This document shows positions 51,401-63,813 of a DNA stretch of 64,000 nucleotides, one piece after another; within the stretch, counting starts at the first letter, position 1; each line of letters opens with the position of its first letter. This DNA is from Tubulanus polymorphus (Eukaryota; Nemertea; Palaeonemertea; Tubulaniformes; Tubulanidae). A program made the translations under genes and the position numbers. The DNA lies in NCBI RefSeq assembly GCF_964204645.1, contig NC_134025.1:27188001-27252000 (forward strand). Direction: 5' to 3'. The notes under the pieces are model-generated. The model was not told the origin of the DNA, searched no databases, and was given only the letters and a program-made list of their open reading frames with translations.

Positions 51401-54400
51401 AGCCTTTTTGGTAACATTTTTGTCATCTCGGCTAAGTGAAAATTGTCGTATTCTGTCTAGGCCATTAGAGATTTTAGCTCGGGAGAACTTGCGTCATTGC
51501 CAAAAGGGTAAACATAACAGGCTGCAAGAGAGGTACTTGTTCAGATTAAGTCCAGTGATGTCAGATTCTTCATTATTCTTCTTTTAAAGAGTATTACCCC
51601 CAAAGGCAGAGAATTTCATCCATTGTGTTCCGCCTTTCACTACTTTAATCCCCTATAATGCTCTACCCGGAGGCTTTTCTCTGCCTTTACTCCATCACAA
51701 ACAAAGTTCCTGATATTTTTCCAACCCATGTCCAGCTTTTCAGATCCGTGTTTTCTTAAAATTCACCGATTTGCCTATTTGTAAAGAGATTCCTTGTTAT
51801 TTTAATCGCAAAATATTCATTCAAAATTTAGCCCACAGGAAAACGATTGTATCCTCTTAAGAAATGTATTGGCTTTTTGTTCTGTTGTATATTTTTAATG
51901 CCACTTTCTAGATATACTACACTTCCACTTGAGCACACTCAGAAATATGAAAATCTCCACATGAATAAAGCTTTGAATTTCTGGTATCCCTTCATGAAAT
52001 ACATGGGTTTTAATAGATATTTCTATAGGGGACACGATGTCAGGTTTTCGAATATAAAAATTCCTTTTATTTCCGATTTTATCGATTGAATGGTTGTGTG
52101 TTGAACCAGGCTAGATCGACGCGGGTTTTCGAAGTTTTCATATCGCGTGTAATTTCCAGCCACCAACGTTTCATATTTCGTGATATCATCAGATGTCGTA
52201 ACATCTGTGTTATATGCGTTCATTGTTCCTGCGTGGTACACGTGTCTGGACGAATAACTGAAATACTATAGTAAAAATACCACCGAGCCTCTTACTTATA
52301 TCAAAACACTTGTATAACGTGCAGAGTATTGAATGAAATATCATAATGACTGGATTAAACAATATGATATACAACTTGTGCCTTACAGCTGTAGCCAGCG
52401 TTTTGTTGTAGATGACTCTCGAAGTTTCTGCAAGTTGTTTTTCCGTTGTTTGTAGCTTGTACTTCACGTAAAACATCATATTTGTCTCTCGGGTTTTTTT
52501 TTTTATTCGTTCAACGCAGATGTGATTACTGTATAAGGAGGTTATATGTAAAACTTGTGATATTCAGAAAAAGAAACTGTCACATCGATACGTTGGCTTA
52601 AACATATCCAAAAAAAGGAAAGAGTTTGAATTTGATCTGATTTATTGATCGGAATGATGTATTTTAGTTCAACATTTTATAGCCAGGTGTCAGTATCATC
52701 TAGCAGTTGCAGCATCCCGCGTTAATGACGCGCTGACTGCTAATGGAAGCGTCGATAATTCAATGTCATAGAAGGTTGAAAATTCAGCTTATGATATAAT
52801 ATATCATTAGAAATATCCCTTCTGGCGTTTAAGTCGTAATGAAAATCTTCCGCCTAAGAACTTTTAAAAAAGGAAATGAAAATTTGTCGATAATTAGGAA
52901 TTGTTTCATCGTTGTGCCGGAATTTATTCAACTGGAAGAAAAGCATTTATTTTATTTTACAGCATTTTCCGGTAGCTCTCTCTAACAACGGTGACTAACA
53001 TCGTCGTCGTGAAATTGTTTCACATTTGTTTTATTGCCGATTGAAACTAGTGTCGTTTGGTGTATGTCGTTCCATGCGGACGGCCATTAATTCCGTTTGA
53101 TCCGCGTGTATCTCCGTAATTTATCTGCGTCGGACACTTTTCAACAATGCTCGCTGCGTAATTCTGCGGTAATTCTACTGAACAGACAACGAACATACAT
53201 CACTATTCTCTACGGCGTCGCAATCTTTTGATGTTCCCTCCATCGATTTGGAAATGAATTATAGTTTCAGATGCGATGATGTCACCTTTTTATCCAGGGC
53301 TGGTATGCTTACAATGACAGAGATATTAAAATACCCTGTATCAAAGTAAGCTAATATTGTGGTTAAGAACATTTAGTATAAGGAGACTTCTTGTTTTTCA
53401 AATTTAATACAATAGCCATGTCATTGAGACCTATTTGTTAAAATGATATTTTGGAAGAATCTTTTTTAAGAAATGATTAAATGAAAGCTTTTCATTGCAT
53501 TCATTGGCAATTCATGTTTAAAACTTTTGAATTTTTCAGTTTTGGAGAAAATCTTATTCAATCAACGAAAATTTGTTATTCAAATCAAAATCAAGAATCC
53601 AAAAAAGCAATGGCTTCTTAACAAAACCAACAATACTGCATATTGTGAAAAAAAAAATATCGCGGTATTTGTAATTGGAGACGAGAGCGTATTATTTTAG
53701 ATCCATTAGGACATTCGAATTGTATGGCTTGAGAAACTTGAATTACAATGATTCATGGGATTTTATTGATTGGATACATTTGATGAAAAGAAGATCTCTC
53801 GAATATGGAAAGTTTCTGATTTCTTTTTGCAGCCGATAGTAAATCATTGTCGTTTCAATTGGATGTAAAGTTTATGACAAAAACAAACGCGTGGGAATCT
53901 TGTTTCTGGAGTGGATTTATAATCCGTGTATAAAGGATTTATTGAGATGATAAACAGATTTGTGGTATTTGATCAGTATCGAATCTTCCACGTGATGAGC
54001 AGTTTGAATTTGCCTCTTCTGCAACTTTGAGTCATATGGTCGACTGTTGGAACGTGCTGCCATCTACGAATAAGTTGTTGAACTAGTGCATTGATTTTTA
54101 CTCGCATCCCTGCTATTCATATACAGTAACCTCACCATTGTTCCTCACATCCACTGTCTATCTGATTTTACCTGAACAGTTTCTATTATATTTTAGAATA
54201 TCAGTCAGTGCGAACGGTTGATCTGAATTTTGAAATTGAGTGATTCAGTTAGTAACAAAAGGACTCGATTGATCAAATATTACCGGGATAAGGTTTGCTT
54301 TGACAGGGTAGTCGGTGACCTGGAAAATCTGGAAAAACTCAGAAAAGCTAGGAACAAATCAGGGAAAACTCATGGAATTTGACAGATTTTGGAAAGGACC

Positions 54401-55634
54401 TGGAAAATATAAGGAATGGGGGAAAGTGGCCATCCTGTTTGAATCATGTTTATAGAAGTTTCTCATCTTCTGGTTCTAGCTCATAGGTTTTTTTAATAAA
54501 CTACAGCGCCGATCGTGAGGGTGCGGTCGCTAGGCAACGGGTAAACAGTTAATTCAGGACAGCGAACAAAAACAATATCGTGCTGATTAGCTTCATTCTA
54601 TCACTGATCAAAGATTTAATTTCTTATGAAAAGAAAGAGTGAGAAATGATGTCGATAAATTTCTGTGCACGCAGATTACGGTGGAAAATCGCGCCTTCAG
54701 GAATGTAATAATCTTCGAGATGTTGAAAGATGCCGTTAAAAGAGAAAAAAAAACAACATCAGTCAGTTCAGAATAAGCTTTCATAAAGCGAGTAAAAGTT
54801 TCACTTGATGTTTTGATGAGTTTGAATTTGCTGTACATACCGCGATAACTACAGAAATTGTCTGCCATTTCACGCAAGCTGTAAAGACGTTCCGGGTTTT
54901 TCGATTACGCGATAGTTATCTCTGAAGTTGACGATGACTTTTGAAAGAGGCAAATGTGAAAATAAAGACATAGTTTCGACGCGTAGATGTCTTAGTTATC
55001 AGTAAAGTTTACGAAGCATGTTTCGTTATTTCATTGACGACACGTCTATCGACGTTTCGCTCATTGAAATTCATGAAATGAAAATCCTACCAATTTGAAT
55101 TGAATTTCGCCGATTTGATTAAATTTAATCGTATAGCGAATTCGCTGCCGTATTTGCGAGGGGTATCTTAACGCGGTCATAAGTCGAAATATTCTAACCG
55201 GTTCCGTGACCTGGCATCGGCGCCGCGTATGGCTGTAACTCGATTATGACAGGATGACTAAATACTTAAAATTCTAAATGCGACGCTGTTGCAGAATTCG
55301 AGATGTAGATTATTCTCCTTGAGCCGCATGTTTGAATGTTTGATTGGCTATAATGAAATTAGACTGTTGCATAGGTGAGGAATGCGACTAATGACGAGGG
55401 TTGTTTGATGTTGCCCCTCACTGCCTCCTATACCCCACTGCTGGGAGATGAGAATCATGCAAGTCATGTCATGGTTTACTTTGAAGTCTAAGATTTTAAA
55501 GTGATCGATTTGAATATATCTAAATAACATGAAGAAGGTGATGCGTTAACGGTATTTTGAATTACCGCGGTGAATTTACTGGGAAATTTTCATGAATTTT
55601 TAGCTAATGAAACGTTGTTTGTCGTATATTTCAG
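48449..55634. other. Intron section up to the next exon, no gene supported
   Basis: CpG-rich blocks around 50180-51460, 52880-53240 and 54890-55300; the rest is AT-rich. Open frames such as 50434-50727 on - and 50488-50733 on + overlap each other and show no domain. The section ends at the acceptor of the third coding exon. Confidence 0.4.
54303..54425. repeat. GGAAAA-rich degenerate repeat
   Basis: A purine-rich stretch of phrases such as CTGGAAAATCTGGAAAAACTC, AGGGAAAACTC and CCTGGAAAATA. Degenerate repeats of this type occur in many animal genomes. Boundaries are approximate. Confidence 0.5.
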
Positions 55635-55870
55635 GAATCGCCGGATCTCGCCGCTCAGATCGCCGATAAACTCGTTATACCGGAGAATTTTCGTAAGTCT
55701 ATGAACAATGACCGCTGTGATGTATGCGATACAACAGTAACCCAGCTAAAACAGGAAGCAGTCGCGATGGTGCAGTCTTTAGAACGCGCGCAGGGAGATT
55801 CTTCCACTACGACTAATATCCCTGCCCTTGTTGGCTCGCGTAACCTGCCCAAATCTACAGCCCCCCACCG
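55635..55870 (+). CDS. KIF26-like kinesin, third coding exon (residues 129-206)
   Basis: 236 bases between a TATATTTCAG acceptor and a GTAAGT donor at 55871; enters in phase 0 and leaves with two bases of a split Arg codon. It encodes a linker with DKLVIPENFRK, then C-D-V-C (Cys156 and Cys159), TQLKQEAVAMVQSLE (165-179) and IPALVGSR (190-197). These follow the same order as vertebrate KIF26A/KIF26B (DKL-V-P, second CxxC, LNQLKQEA, IPTLVGSR), N-terminal to the motor domain. The two CxxC pairs, each followed by an LK-x-x-A helix, suggest one zinc-binding module made from duplicated halves. Zinc binding itself is inference. The rest of the protein lies beyond the window. Confidence 0.93.
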
Positions 55871-58800
55871 GTAAGTTCTATACATTGCGCTCTTTTATAT
55901 CATTGTTACACTGCTTCCTACGTACCTGGGTAATGATGGTGCTTCCTACAGGTACCCCGGTAATGATGATGCTTGCGGAGGTTTTCTTATCGACGATTTC
56001 AGGAATGGTTTTCGTTCCTGAATCAATTCGATATGAACTGAATCGATGAAAGATCTAAATCAATTTAAATTTAAAAGTTTTTGAAACTTTTCCGAGAAAG
56101 TGCTTACTATGATTTAGATCGACGCGAACCTTTGACCTGTTCACTTTTCTCTGCCTTGTTTCTCCTGGTGATGAAACCAGAATGGAAGATAATAATTCAT
56201 GATTGTGACGGTCTTTTACCTAAATGCACTCATTCTGCTATCATTAATGATTCAATTCAATGGTTCATTAATGTTAAAATGCTTCTGGCTTCTGGGTCCT
56301 CCTTACTCTATACAAGTCTAAGAGAGCTGTTGACAAAGTTGATCACCTGAAGGTACAAATAAACAAATGACAGTATATTTCATTTCCATACTTCAATTAG
56401 ATTTCATACTTCAGTGACTGGTAATGTTTTAGCTTCTAGCGCTAAGTGTTCATTGTTTTCTCGGAGGCAGAAAACGAACTCAAAATCCGAAGTTTATATT
56501 ACATTACTGCGTAGATATAGATACATGAATCATTATTGACAACGGAATAAGTTAGCCGGAGGGCTGTTAGAGAGGGAGGCATTAGTGATATATGTATATA
56601 AAACGTGAAAATAACTTATTGATATAAAACGCAGTGTTACGCAGACGGACGCGTGTGTGCATCTCTGTGTGCATGTGTCTGTTACGTGTGTCCCAAATCA
56701 CAGCTGACAATTCAATGAATCGCAGTTTTTCGATTGCTGCGTCATTTTGATTATCGAAATTCGTGAAGTTGAGAATAGTCTTTCGACTGACGGATTTACG
56801 CAGCGAATCATCCAGACAATTTCAACTGAGACCCGGTGTGAACTACATCAAGAATTCAGTGCAACTTGTCAACTTCATAGTTTCAAACTTTCTACTATCG
56901 TGCATTCATTAACATTATATACTTAGTCAGCTGTGTGCTATACACTCATTTAAAAAGTCTCATCGCAAATCACATGGATTATTCAACTTTTTTTTCAAGA
57001 CAGGTGAGATAGACTTATTGTCAATTTTTGTTTCTTGGTATCTTTTTAATATATGTTAATAATCTTCAGATTCTTGAAATTCTGATATTTAACATTTTCC
57101 GATTGGTCAACACTTCTAGTCTTGAGAACTGTTTCTGAACAAGATGTGATAGTAAGATTATCAGGGGTCAATGGTATCATGCATTCGAAGTCAACTTTTC
57201 ACATTCTTGAAAATTCTGAAATTGATTATATCGATCACTACTAAAGTCTAGAGATATTCCTTTCATAGACTGCTCAAATTGCATAGTATTGTCGGCGTCG
57301 GTGCACGGTGAAAATGTAGAAATGTAATATACCTGGGTGGTTCTCGGTTGAAGTAAAATGTAGCGTAAAAATGTCGGATTGATTTCTGTCTATGAGAGTA
57401 AGGTCTGTAACATCACCGGCTCATCGATTATACATGCTACGTCAACTCAAGTCGATGCTAGGTTAATTTACGTTGCTTTGATCTTTTCTATTTTTGTGTT
57501 TCAAGAAATGAGTAGCCAATACTCGGATGCCTCTGAAATATGTTTTTTATGTAACAGATAGGAAAACGCTAAAAATGCCAGTTTCAATTTTCTCGCTTAA
57601 CCACTTCTGGTCATAATCATGATTCAGATGAATTTTGAGTATTTAATGGGTGGAACGGAATTCACTTGCCTCCTAATTTCTTTCATGTCTAGATATGACT
57701 AGCTGCGAGCCACCTTCCTTCAGGTATGGGAGAAAAAAAAATTTTGTTAGAACAATGCCATTGATAAATAAACCTACACAGCTATTTAATGAATACACTT
57801 TTCTGAAACAAAGGTCGTTACGTGATTCATGTTCTTTTATTTTATCGATGTCATCATCTTAACAAAAGACATCAATAGAGTCACGTATTGATTTCAAGCT
57901 TTGCCCTTTGATCAAACTGAAGCAGCCTATTATGATGTTCTCTTTTCCTGCACAAAAAATCTGAACAAAATATTTCCCATTACCGCCAGGTTTCGTTAAC
58001 CACCGCAACTGCTTTTGAAAATATCAGAGTTTCTGTTCGTGAAACGATATTTCAATTTCACATTGGAATTTATTCTAGGTGTCGTTGTCGTTGTTGCGCT
58101 AGAGTTAAGGATACCGTATAAAAATAGCTGTTCAGTTCGCTGTTCTTGGTCTGACTGCCCGAGAGTTAATTGACTTTAGAGGACGAATCTTTTGTTTCAT
58201 TATTTACTCTTGCCTGTCCAGACTGCATGTCCAATTCAGCTGACTCAATTTCCTGTTGTAACCTGGCGTTTCCGCTGAGATGTCTCCATGGTTTTGATTG
58301 TGGTACTGAAGGAACACTGAGATCGTTCCATCGTTCAACAGGTGCTTTTACCAGTTAAATGCAGCATCTCTGTAATTTCATGCTTCAATATGTTCCATCT
58401 TCAGTCGCCCTAAGTGATAAAAAGAACATTCTTTTGTAGTTTCGATCATTTTTTTGCGGGGACATTATTTTCTAAATTTAGCCACACGGATAATGGGTAT
58501 AGCTAACTCTTTCTAGCAAGAAATAGAAAAGGTAAACGCTGCCATTGTTAACGAAGAAGCTCCAATGAGAGAGACAATCCAGTCATTGAGCCGATCATAG
58601 TCTTGACTTTTCCGTGACCTTGGTTGCTGCACGAAATAATGGACGAATGATGATGAAAAATCGTCACGTCTGTCGAAGGGTTAAACATAGATTTATGCAA
58701 AGACTGACCATGAACTATATGTATACATATATGTATATATGATAGATATTGATAAAACATATGATAGGTAATTCTTCAGTGTTCTGTAAGAGGCTTATTA

Positions 58801-59156
58801 CTGAATAGTAGCACCCTGCGTTAGACTAATACCGGCATCATTTAATTAACGACTCGGGTTCTCCTTTCCTTTGTATCGTTATTATCTGATCAATACGTTC
58901 TGATTATCCGCCGAACCTATGCAACTCATGCGAGACAAAAAAAAAACCGTCGAATCGATCGATCGATTGATGAATTCTTTGTTTTTTGTTTTTTTTTAGT
59001 TATAGATACCTGATTCTTTACGAATACACTGTCATTATTGTTACACAAATAAAGTTTAAAGATTTCAGCTCTGATTTCAAACACAGTTATAAAGTATCAG
59101 TTTTTCAGTATAGAAATATTTAACTCAAAATGATGAATGTCTTCTATTCTTTAAAA

Positions 59157-59250
59157 CCCTTTGAGTGCTGACTAATTATTACCCTGAGTGCTGACTAATT
59201 AATACCCTGAGCGCTGACTAATTAATGCCCTGAGTGCTGGAGATTATTAA
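59157..59250. repeat. 23-bp tandem repeat, about four copies
   Basis: Copies of CCCTGAGTGCTGACTAATTA plus ATA run end to end. The second (59182-59204) and third (59205-59227) are exactly 23 bases and nearly identical, the first has a TT insertion, and the fourth decays after GAGTGCTG. Each unit contains TAATTA. Confidence 0.85.
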
Positions 59251-59712
59251 AAAATTTTCGAAAAAATTCAACCTGATAACAGGCATATTGCTATAGTGCG
59301 TCTAACTGAGGCGTAGTACATTGTTAGTTACTAATATTAAACTGTTTGACAGGTGCTGCCATCTTTCATTAGAGATAAAAACTAATTTCATCAATACACC
59401 GCAGTGCAGTGTGAAAATCCAACACGGATTTATACACCGCACTGAAAGGGTTGAATTCATGATACATAAAGCCTACTGTAGCCCGTGGAAAAAGTTTAGA
59501 AAACTTTTTTCTATCAATACGCGTATCAAAGATTATCACGTTGTGGATTTCACCGATATGGAACGTATTATCATCGATCAATCTGTAAAACATTTTGTTC
59601 GCATTTCTCACCGGAGGAAGAATAATTGATCGAAAATTCATGCCCGTTAATCTACGGCGGTAAGATCAAAGAACTGAATACAGAGTCCCTTAATGAGCCG
59701 TATCTATAATTA

Positions 59713-59718
<6 letters not shown>

Positions 59719-59798
<80 letters not shown>
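59719..59798. repeat. (AT)40 microsatellite
   Basis: Eighty bases of uninterrupted AT dinucleotides, preceded by a short ACACAC. Length is likely to vary between individuals and is a point of assembly uncertainty. Confidence 0.97.
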
Positions 59799-59802
<4 letters not shown>

Positions 59803-60109
59803 CGAGGTATCTTTGAATATCCCTTGTGTCACGATTGCACGGATGGAAAGAAGATCAGTTCAGTTTTCTTTATATACATCTATCTGAAGAATATATTTCG
59901 TCTCGAGTTTCTGTCTGGTATTTTCTGCTAAATTAATTCATTGATTTGTTTTCTTCCAAGACGAAATTCCGAGAATACGTATACGTACGACTGTCTCGAA
60001 TATAAGTTTCTTGTAAGTTTGTCTCTAAGTTCATGCTATCGCGTTGTAATATCAGTTAAGAGATTCCCGCCTTGTCGTTGTACTTGATCCGTAGTCGTGT
60101 TCACACTGT

Positions 60110-60400
60110 CAGTAGTTCGTTCGTTCTAATTTGGGCCGTACCTGAAATGGACCAATTTAGAACTGACCAGACCGACGCTGTACGTTGATGTATTAGTTTT
60201 GAATCACATGTTTATGACTGCTCCAGCTTGACGCAAGTTTCTATTCACACACATAGAGAAATGGTCTGTTATAAAATTCAGAACGCATTTGTCTTTTTGG
60301 TCAAAATGGTTCCAGACTTTTCGCTAGTGCGGATGCTTTAGAATGTTCTAGATAATGTAGTGCGAACGAACGGGCGGCTTGTGGAAATTGAACATTAATG
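60110..60400. repeat. Possible MITE-like repeat remnant
   Basis: The left part carries GTAGTTCGTTCGTTCTAA and the right part GTAGTGCGAACGAACGGGCG, which are partly inverted to each other (TTCGTTCG versus CGAACGAA). The interior has GGACCA and GACCAGACC words. This resembles a short non-autonomous DNA transposon with degraded terminal inverted repeats. Ends uncertain. Confidence 0.3.
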
Positions 60401-60741
60401 ACGCAATAATGAGTATAGAAGTTGTCAACTAGGTCCGCTACAGACTGCTATTAGATACGAGATTGTGTCGTATAATTTGATTGGTCATTATTTATGGCTG
60501 TAGATTGAGATGTTCGGCCACGATAGCGGCTGAAAGATTAATTGTTAAATGATCGGTCTCATCCCGACAGGGTGAGTAAATTACATCGTACTCTTCACGA
60601 ACTACTGATTAACTATGATGAAGTTATCAACTGCACACCCCTTGCAGTCATTATTATTATTTGCCATCTTTTTTAAACTTGTTCAACAGGTTGCATCTTT
60701 AAGATGATAATGTGGCATCTAAAGTTCATAAATAAGCATGT

Positions 60742-61010
60742 ACAGACTCGGGGGCGGATCCAGGCTGGAAGAAAGGGGGTTCACCTCATATGAAAAGGAC
60801 ACTTTTTAGTTGTGGCCGTTATCCGAGCGAGCGCTGCAGGCATAAAGTGCTTGCAGGCGGTCTTGGTGCCCTCCCCCAGAAAAATTTTGAAAATTGGGTA
60901 TAAATTTAGTGCATATTACATGTAGATCAAGATCAGTAAAGGAGATAAGAACCCTGTATGAAGTGGATTTTCAAAAGGGCAATTGGTAAGCAAGGGGGGT
61001 TCGAACTCAG
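60742..61010. mobile_element. Probable short transposon copy (GGGGCGGATCCAGG type)
   Basis: Begins with a GGGGGCGGATCCAGG phrase followed by AAAGGGGGTTC, and contains GGTGCCCTCCCCCAGAAA and, near its right side, GGGGGGTTCGAAC. Elements starting with a GGGGCGGATCCAGG-like terminus are widespread non-autonomous transposons in aquatic invertebrate genomes. I recognise the wording, not a specific family. No coding capacity. Confidence 0.4.
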
Positions 61011-63733
61011 TAAAATCCAGTGAATCCAGTAAAGAAAAACAAATAGCTAGATATTAATCAATATTTTTCAAATACCGATGCAACCATGTTTTAAAACAAA
61101 GATCAGTCTGCCTTTTCAGTGCCTGGATTCTGGAAAATGAATTCCCGCACATTATAGGAAACATTGCAATGTTCCAATACGCTGTCATAAAAGCAGTCAT
61201 CAGGGTTTGATATCTATCTCTATGAGACCGAGTGAATCACAAACCAGGCCCTGAAATATAGCGTGACTCAAGACTAGTGACTGTATGATGAAATCTATCC
61301 AAATCCAAGGATGAAATGGATGACCATATAGGTTTGTTTTATGCATCTGGCTTGTGTTGAAACTGAACTGTAATCAATATCGGAGGATTTCTTCTGCATT
61401 TACGATAGACACCGAGGCTTAGTCGACTGACAATGATAAATCCGCCCGTAATACACAGTGTTTTCTGCACTTCCATCACCAAATCCCTGATTATATACAT
61501 TGTCTCTCTGCATTACCACCAAACATTCCATTTCAAAAATAGAATTTCATTACTTCACTCAGGGTGCTAGGATTTTTTTCAAAAATCTGCGATCAATCGA
61601 GAATGTTGTATTTGAAACATTGAAATCTTCAAAGTCATAACAGCTACGCACACACAATCAATAGCTTTGTTATACAGGGGGAAACAAATGATAATGAAAA
61701 TGGCCTATCTATCACTGCAGAAATCAATGATTGATATTTATGTTTCACGACTGATTCTAATGTTAATCTATCGCAGCTAGGTGAAATGTAAACAATTAAT
61801 GTTGAATTTACGTTTGCAAAAATGCATTTATGATCTGACTGCGGTGATTAGTAACAGAGAATCGTCATCGCCGTTAACAACTGTATTTCATTAATTGATA
61901 ATGTAATATTAATGAGATCCGAGCAAAAAATGATTGATGATCATTCATTGAGTCTGAATCACATTTTGTTCTAATGCAATCGGTAAAAATTGTAATGCGT
62001 CATTAAAACAGATTCACCGTATCGTTTGTTGTTTGCGGAAGTTAGCTTTCTATTTTTTTCCCAGTTTTTGTCGAATGATCGAAAAGCTTTAAAGATTAGG
62101 TAAACCGGTAGGTCTACGGATTAGGGTATAACCCTGGTTAGCGAGGGTATTCGTGGTAATCAGTCATTATGATTTCCGTTGTGTAGTCGAAGAGGGATCA
62201 GCCGCGAGACGTTTATTGATGTCACCGATTTAAAGCCCTAATCCGAGTCTCGATTTGTCACTTGTTGATTGACCCGATACAGCAGTAGACGATGAGCAAT
62301 CTCTAGTGACTTTATCAGAAGAACTCGATACATCGCTAACTGAATTTATCTACATAGCTAATTGAGAAATGGGGGCTAAAAAATTCCCGACGATGAAGCT
62401 GCCCTATGCCGCGTTTTGTACACTCGATATCAATGCTGATGAAACAAATATATCGTAGCGACGAAAGCTTCTATTTCTCTATGAAAGTTTGAAATGCCTT
62501 TAGTCTTGCTGCGACTAGAACGCTTTGAATGAAATACGTTGTTGCATGATAAATCAGCAGTAACGTGTTGATGTGAGCATTTTCCGCCGACGGCGAAATA
62601 AAAGCCACATTGAATAATGTACATACAAGAGTTAGGGTGTGTCTATGAGCATTCGTGATTTTTAGCTAGTATACCGTGCTATACTAGGGCTTCTGTTTGT
62701 CTTGTTTTGCTGCCCGTAATTTCGTTAAGACGTTTGCACCGCGCTGCTGCGTACGAGAACCGATGTCCCCTTCGCGTGCCATCGGGAAATTCTTCTCGAA
62801 AATTCATCGAATTATTTCGGCCAAAGGATCCATAACTATGTTTGCCGATGACTTCTTGTCCCGCTATCGGCGTACAACTATTTTGCCGTGGACGCGGGCG
62901 CGCGCGGGGATGAGATCAACGATATTGATCGGTGAATGGGGGAAAATAGATTAATTTTCTTGCCCGTATCAACGTAAAATTGTCACGTAGAGCAGTACCT
63001 ATCCGGGGCTCGTGGTTAAATTAATATCACCGTATCTCCGGTGCGGCGGCTGTTGAAGCAAGGGTCGCCGACAATCAATGCCCGATTGTATTTTTTACCA
63101 GAACGTTGTCAGCCTCCGGGGATTTCTCACTTCTGACTTCTGATGAGATGAGAATCAACAAGCTTCTACGAAGATGTCACTTTTCAGTTTCGCGATCGCG
63201 CAGGGCCGAGAATAGCTATTCACGATATAATCCGCAAACACACGAGGGACTCGGCGTTACCGCGTCGCGCATTCCGCAACCGGTTTTTACAGAGATCTGT
63301 AACATGATTTTCACTTACTGAAAAATGTGCGCGTACCATTTCTAAATCTCTGCATGATAAACTAACCGTGGACTATTCGAGTTCATCTAGAATAGAAATA
63401 GACTTTAAATCGTTATATCATTTTCGCGTTGCCATTAGAAAGATTGATGCATCTGCATCTGATATTCAGTTGATATAGCGAATGTTATTCCTCAAGGCCA
63501 TAAACGGGTATCGCGCAGTTATTACTGTTGAATCGGGTGAAATAATGCTGAATTCCGAGATTAATGCGAACGTAATCTAATTCGATCATCGGCGCAAATG
63601 TTATTTTTATGAACACCGATATTATCTGACAGAATTTCTCGCGTAAAACACTTCGCTTTTCGAATTCGAATTCTCGAAAAACGAAATTGATATTGAACTG
63701 AAAATTAATGCCAAAGAAATCGATCGACACGTA

Positions 63734-63813
63734 AGAGAGAGACAGAGAGGGAGAGAGAGAGAGGGAGAGAGGGAGAGAGGGAGAGAGGGAGAGAGGGAGA
63801 GAGGGAGAGGGAG
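63734..63813. repeat. GA-rich minisatellite, GGGAGAGA unit
   Basis: A purine-only tract that begins as (GA)n and becomes regular 8-base GGGAGAGA units, about eighty bases in all. Such homopurine tracts can form triplex (H) DNA. Confidence 0.95.

Larger units (their letters stand above)
6262..55634 (+). other. 49.4-kb intron splitting the paired CxxC module
   Basis: Donor GTGAGT at 6262; acceptor TATATTTCAG ending at 55634; phase 0. The flanking exons join without a gap when compared with the known vertebrate KIF26 arrangement (first CxxC, short linker, DKL-V-P motif, second CxxC), so no constitutive coding exon is expected in between. The intron carries repeats, palindromes and CpG-rich islands listed separately. 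Very long early introns rich in conserved non-coding DNA are common in developmental genes; a regulatory role here is inference. Confidence 0.85.

Noticed and set aside
63106-63321. 71-codon open frame after a TTGTCAG acceptor-like site, as the next kinesin exon
   Set aside because: Its sequence does not resemble the KIF26 segment after IPALVGSR, and there is no good donor at its end.
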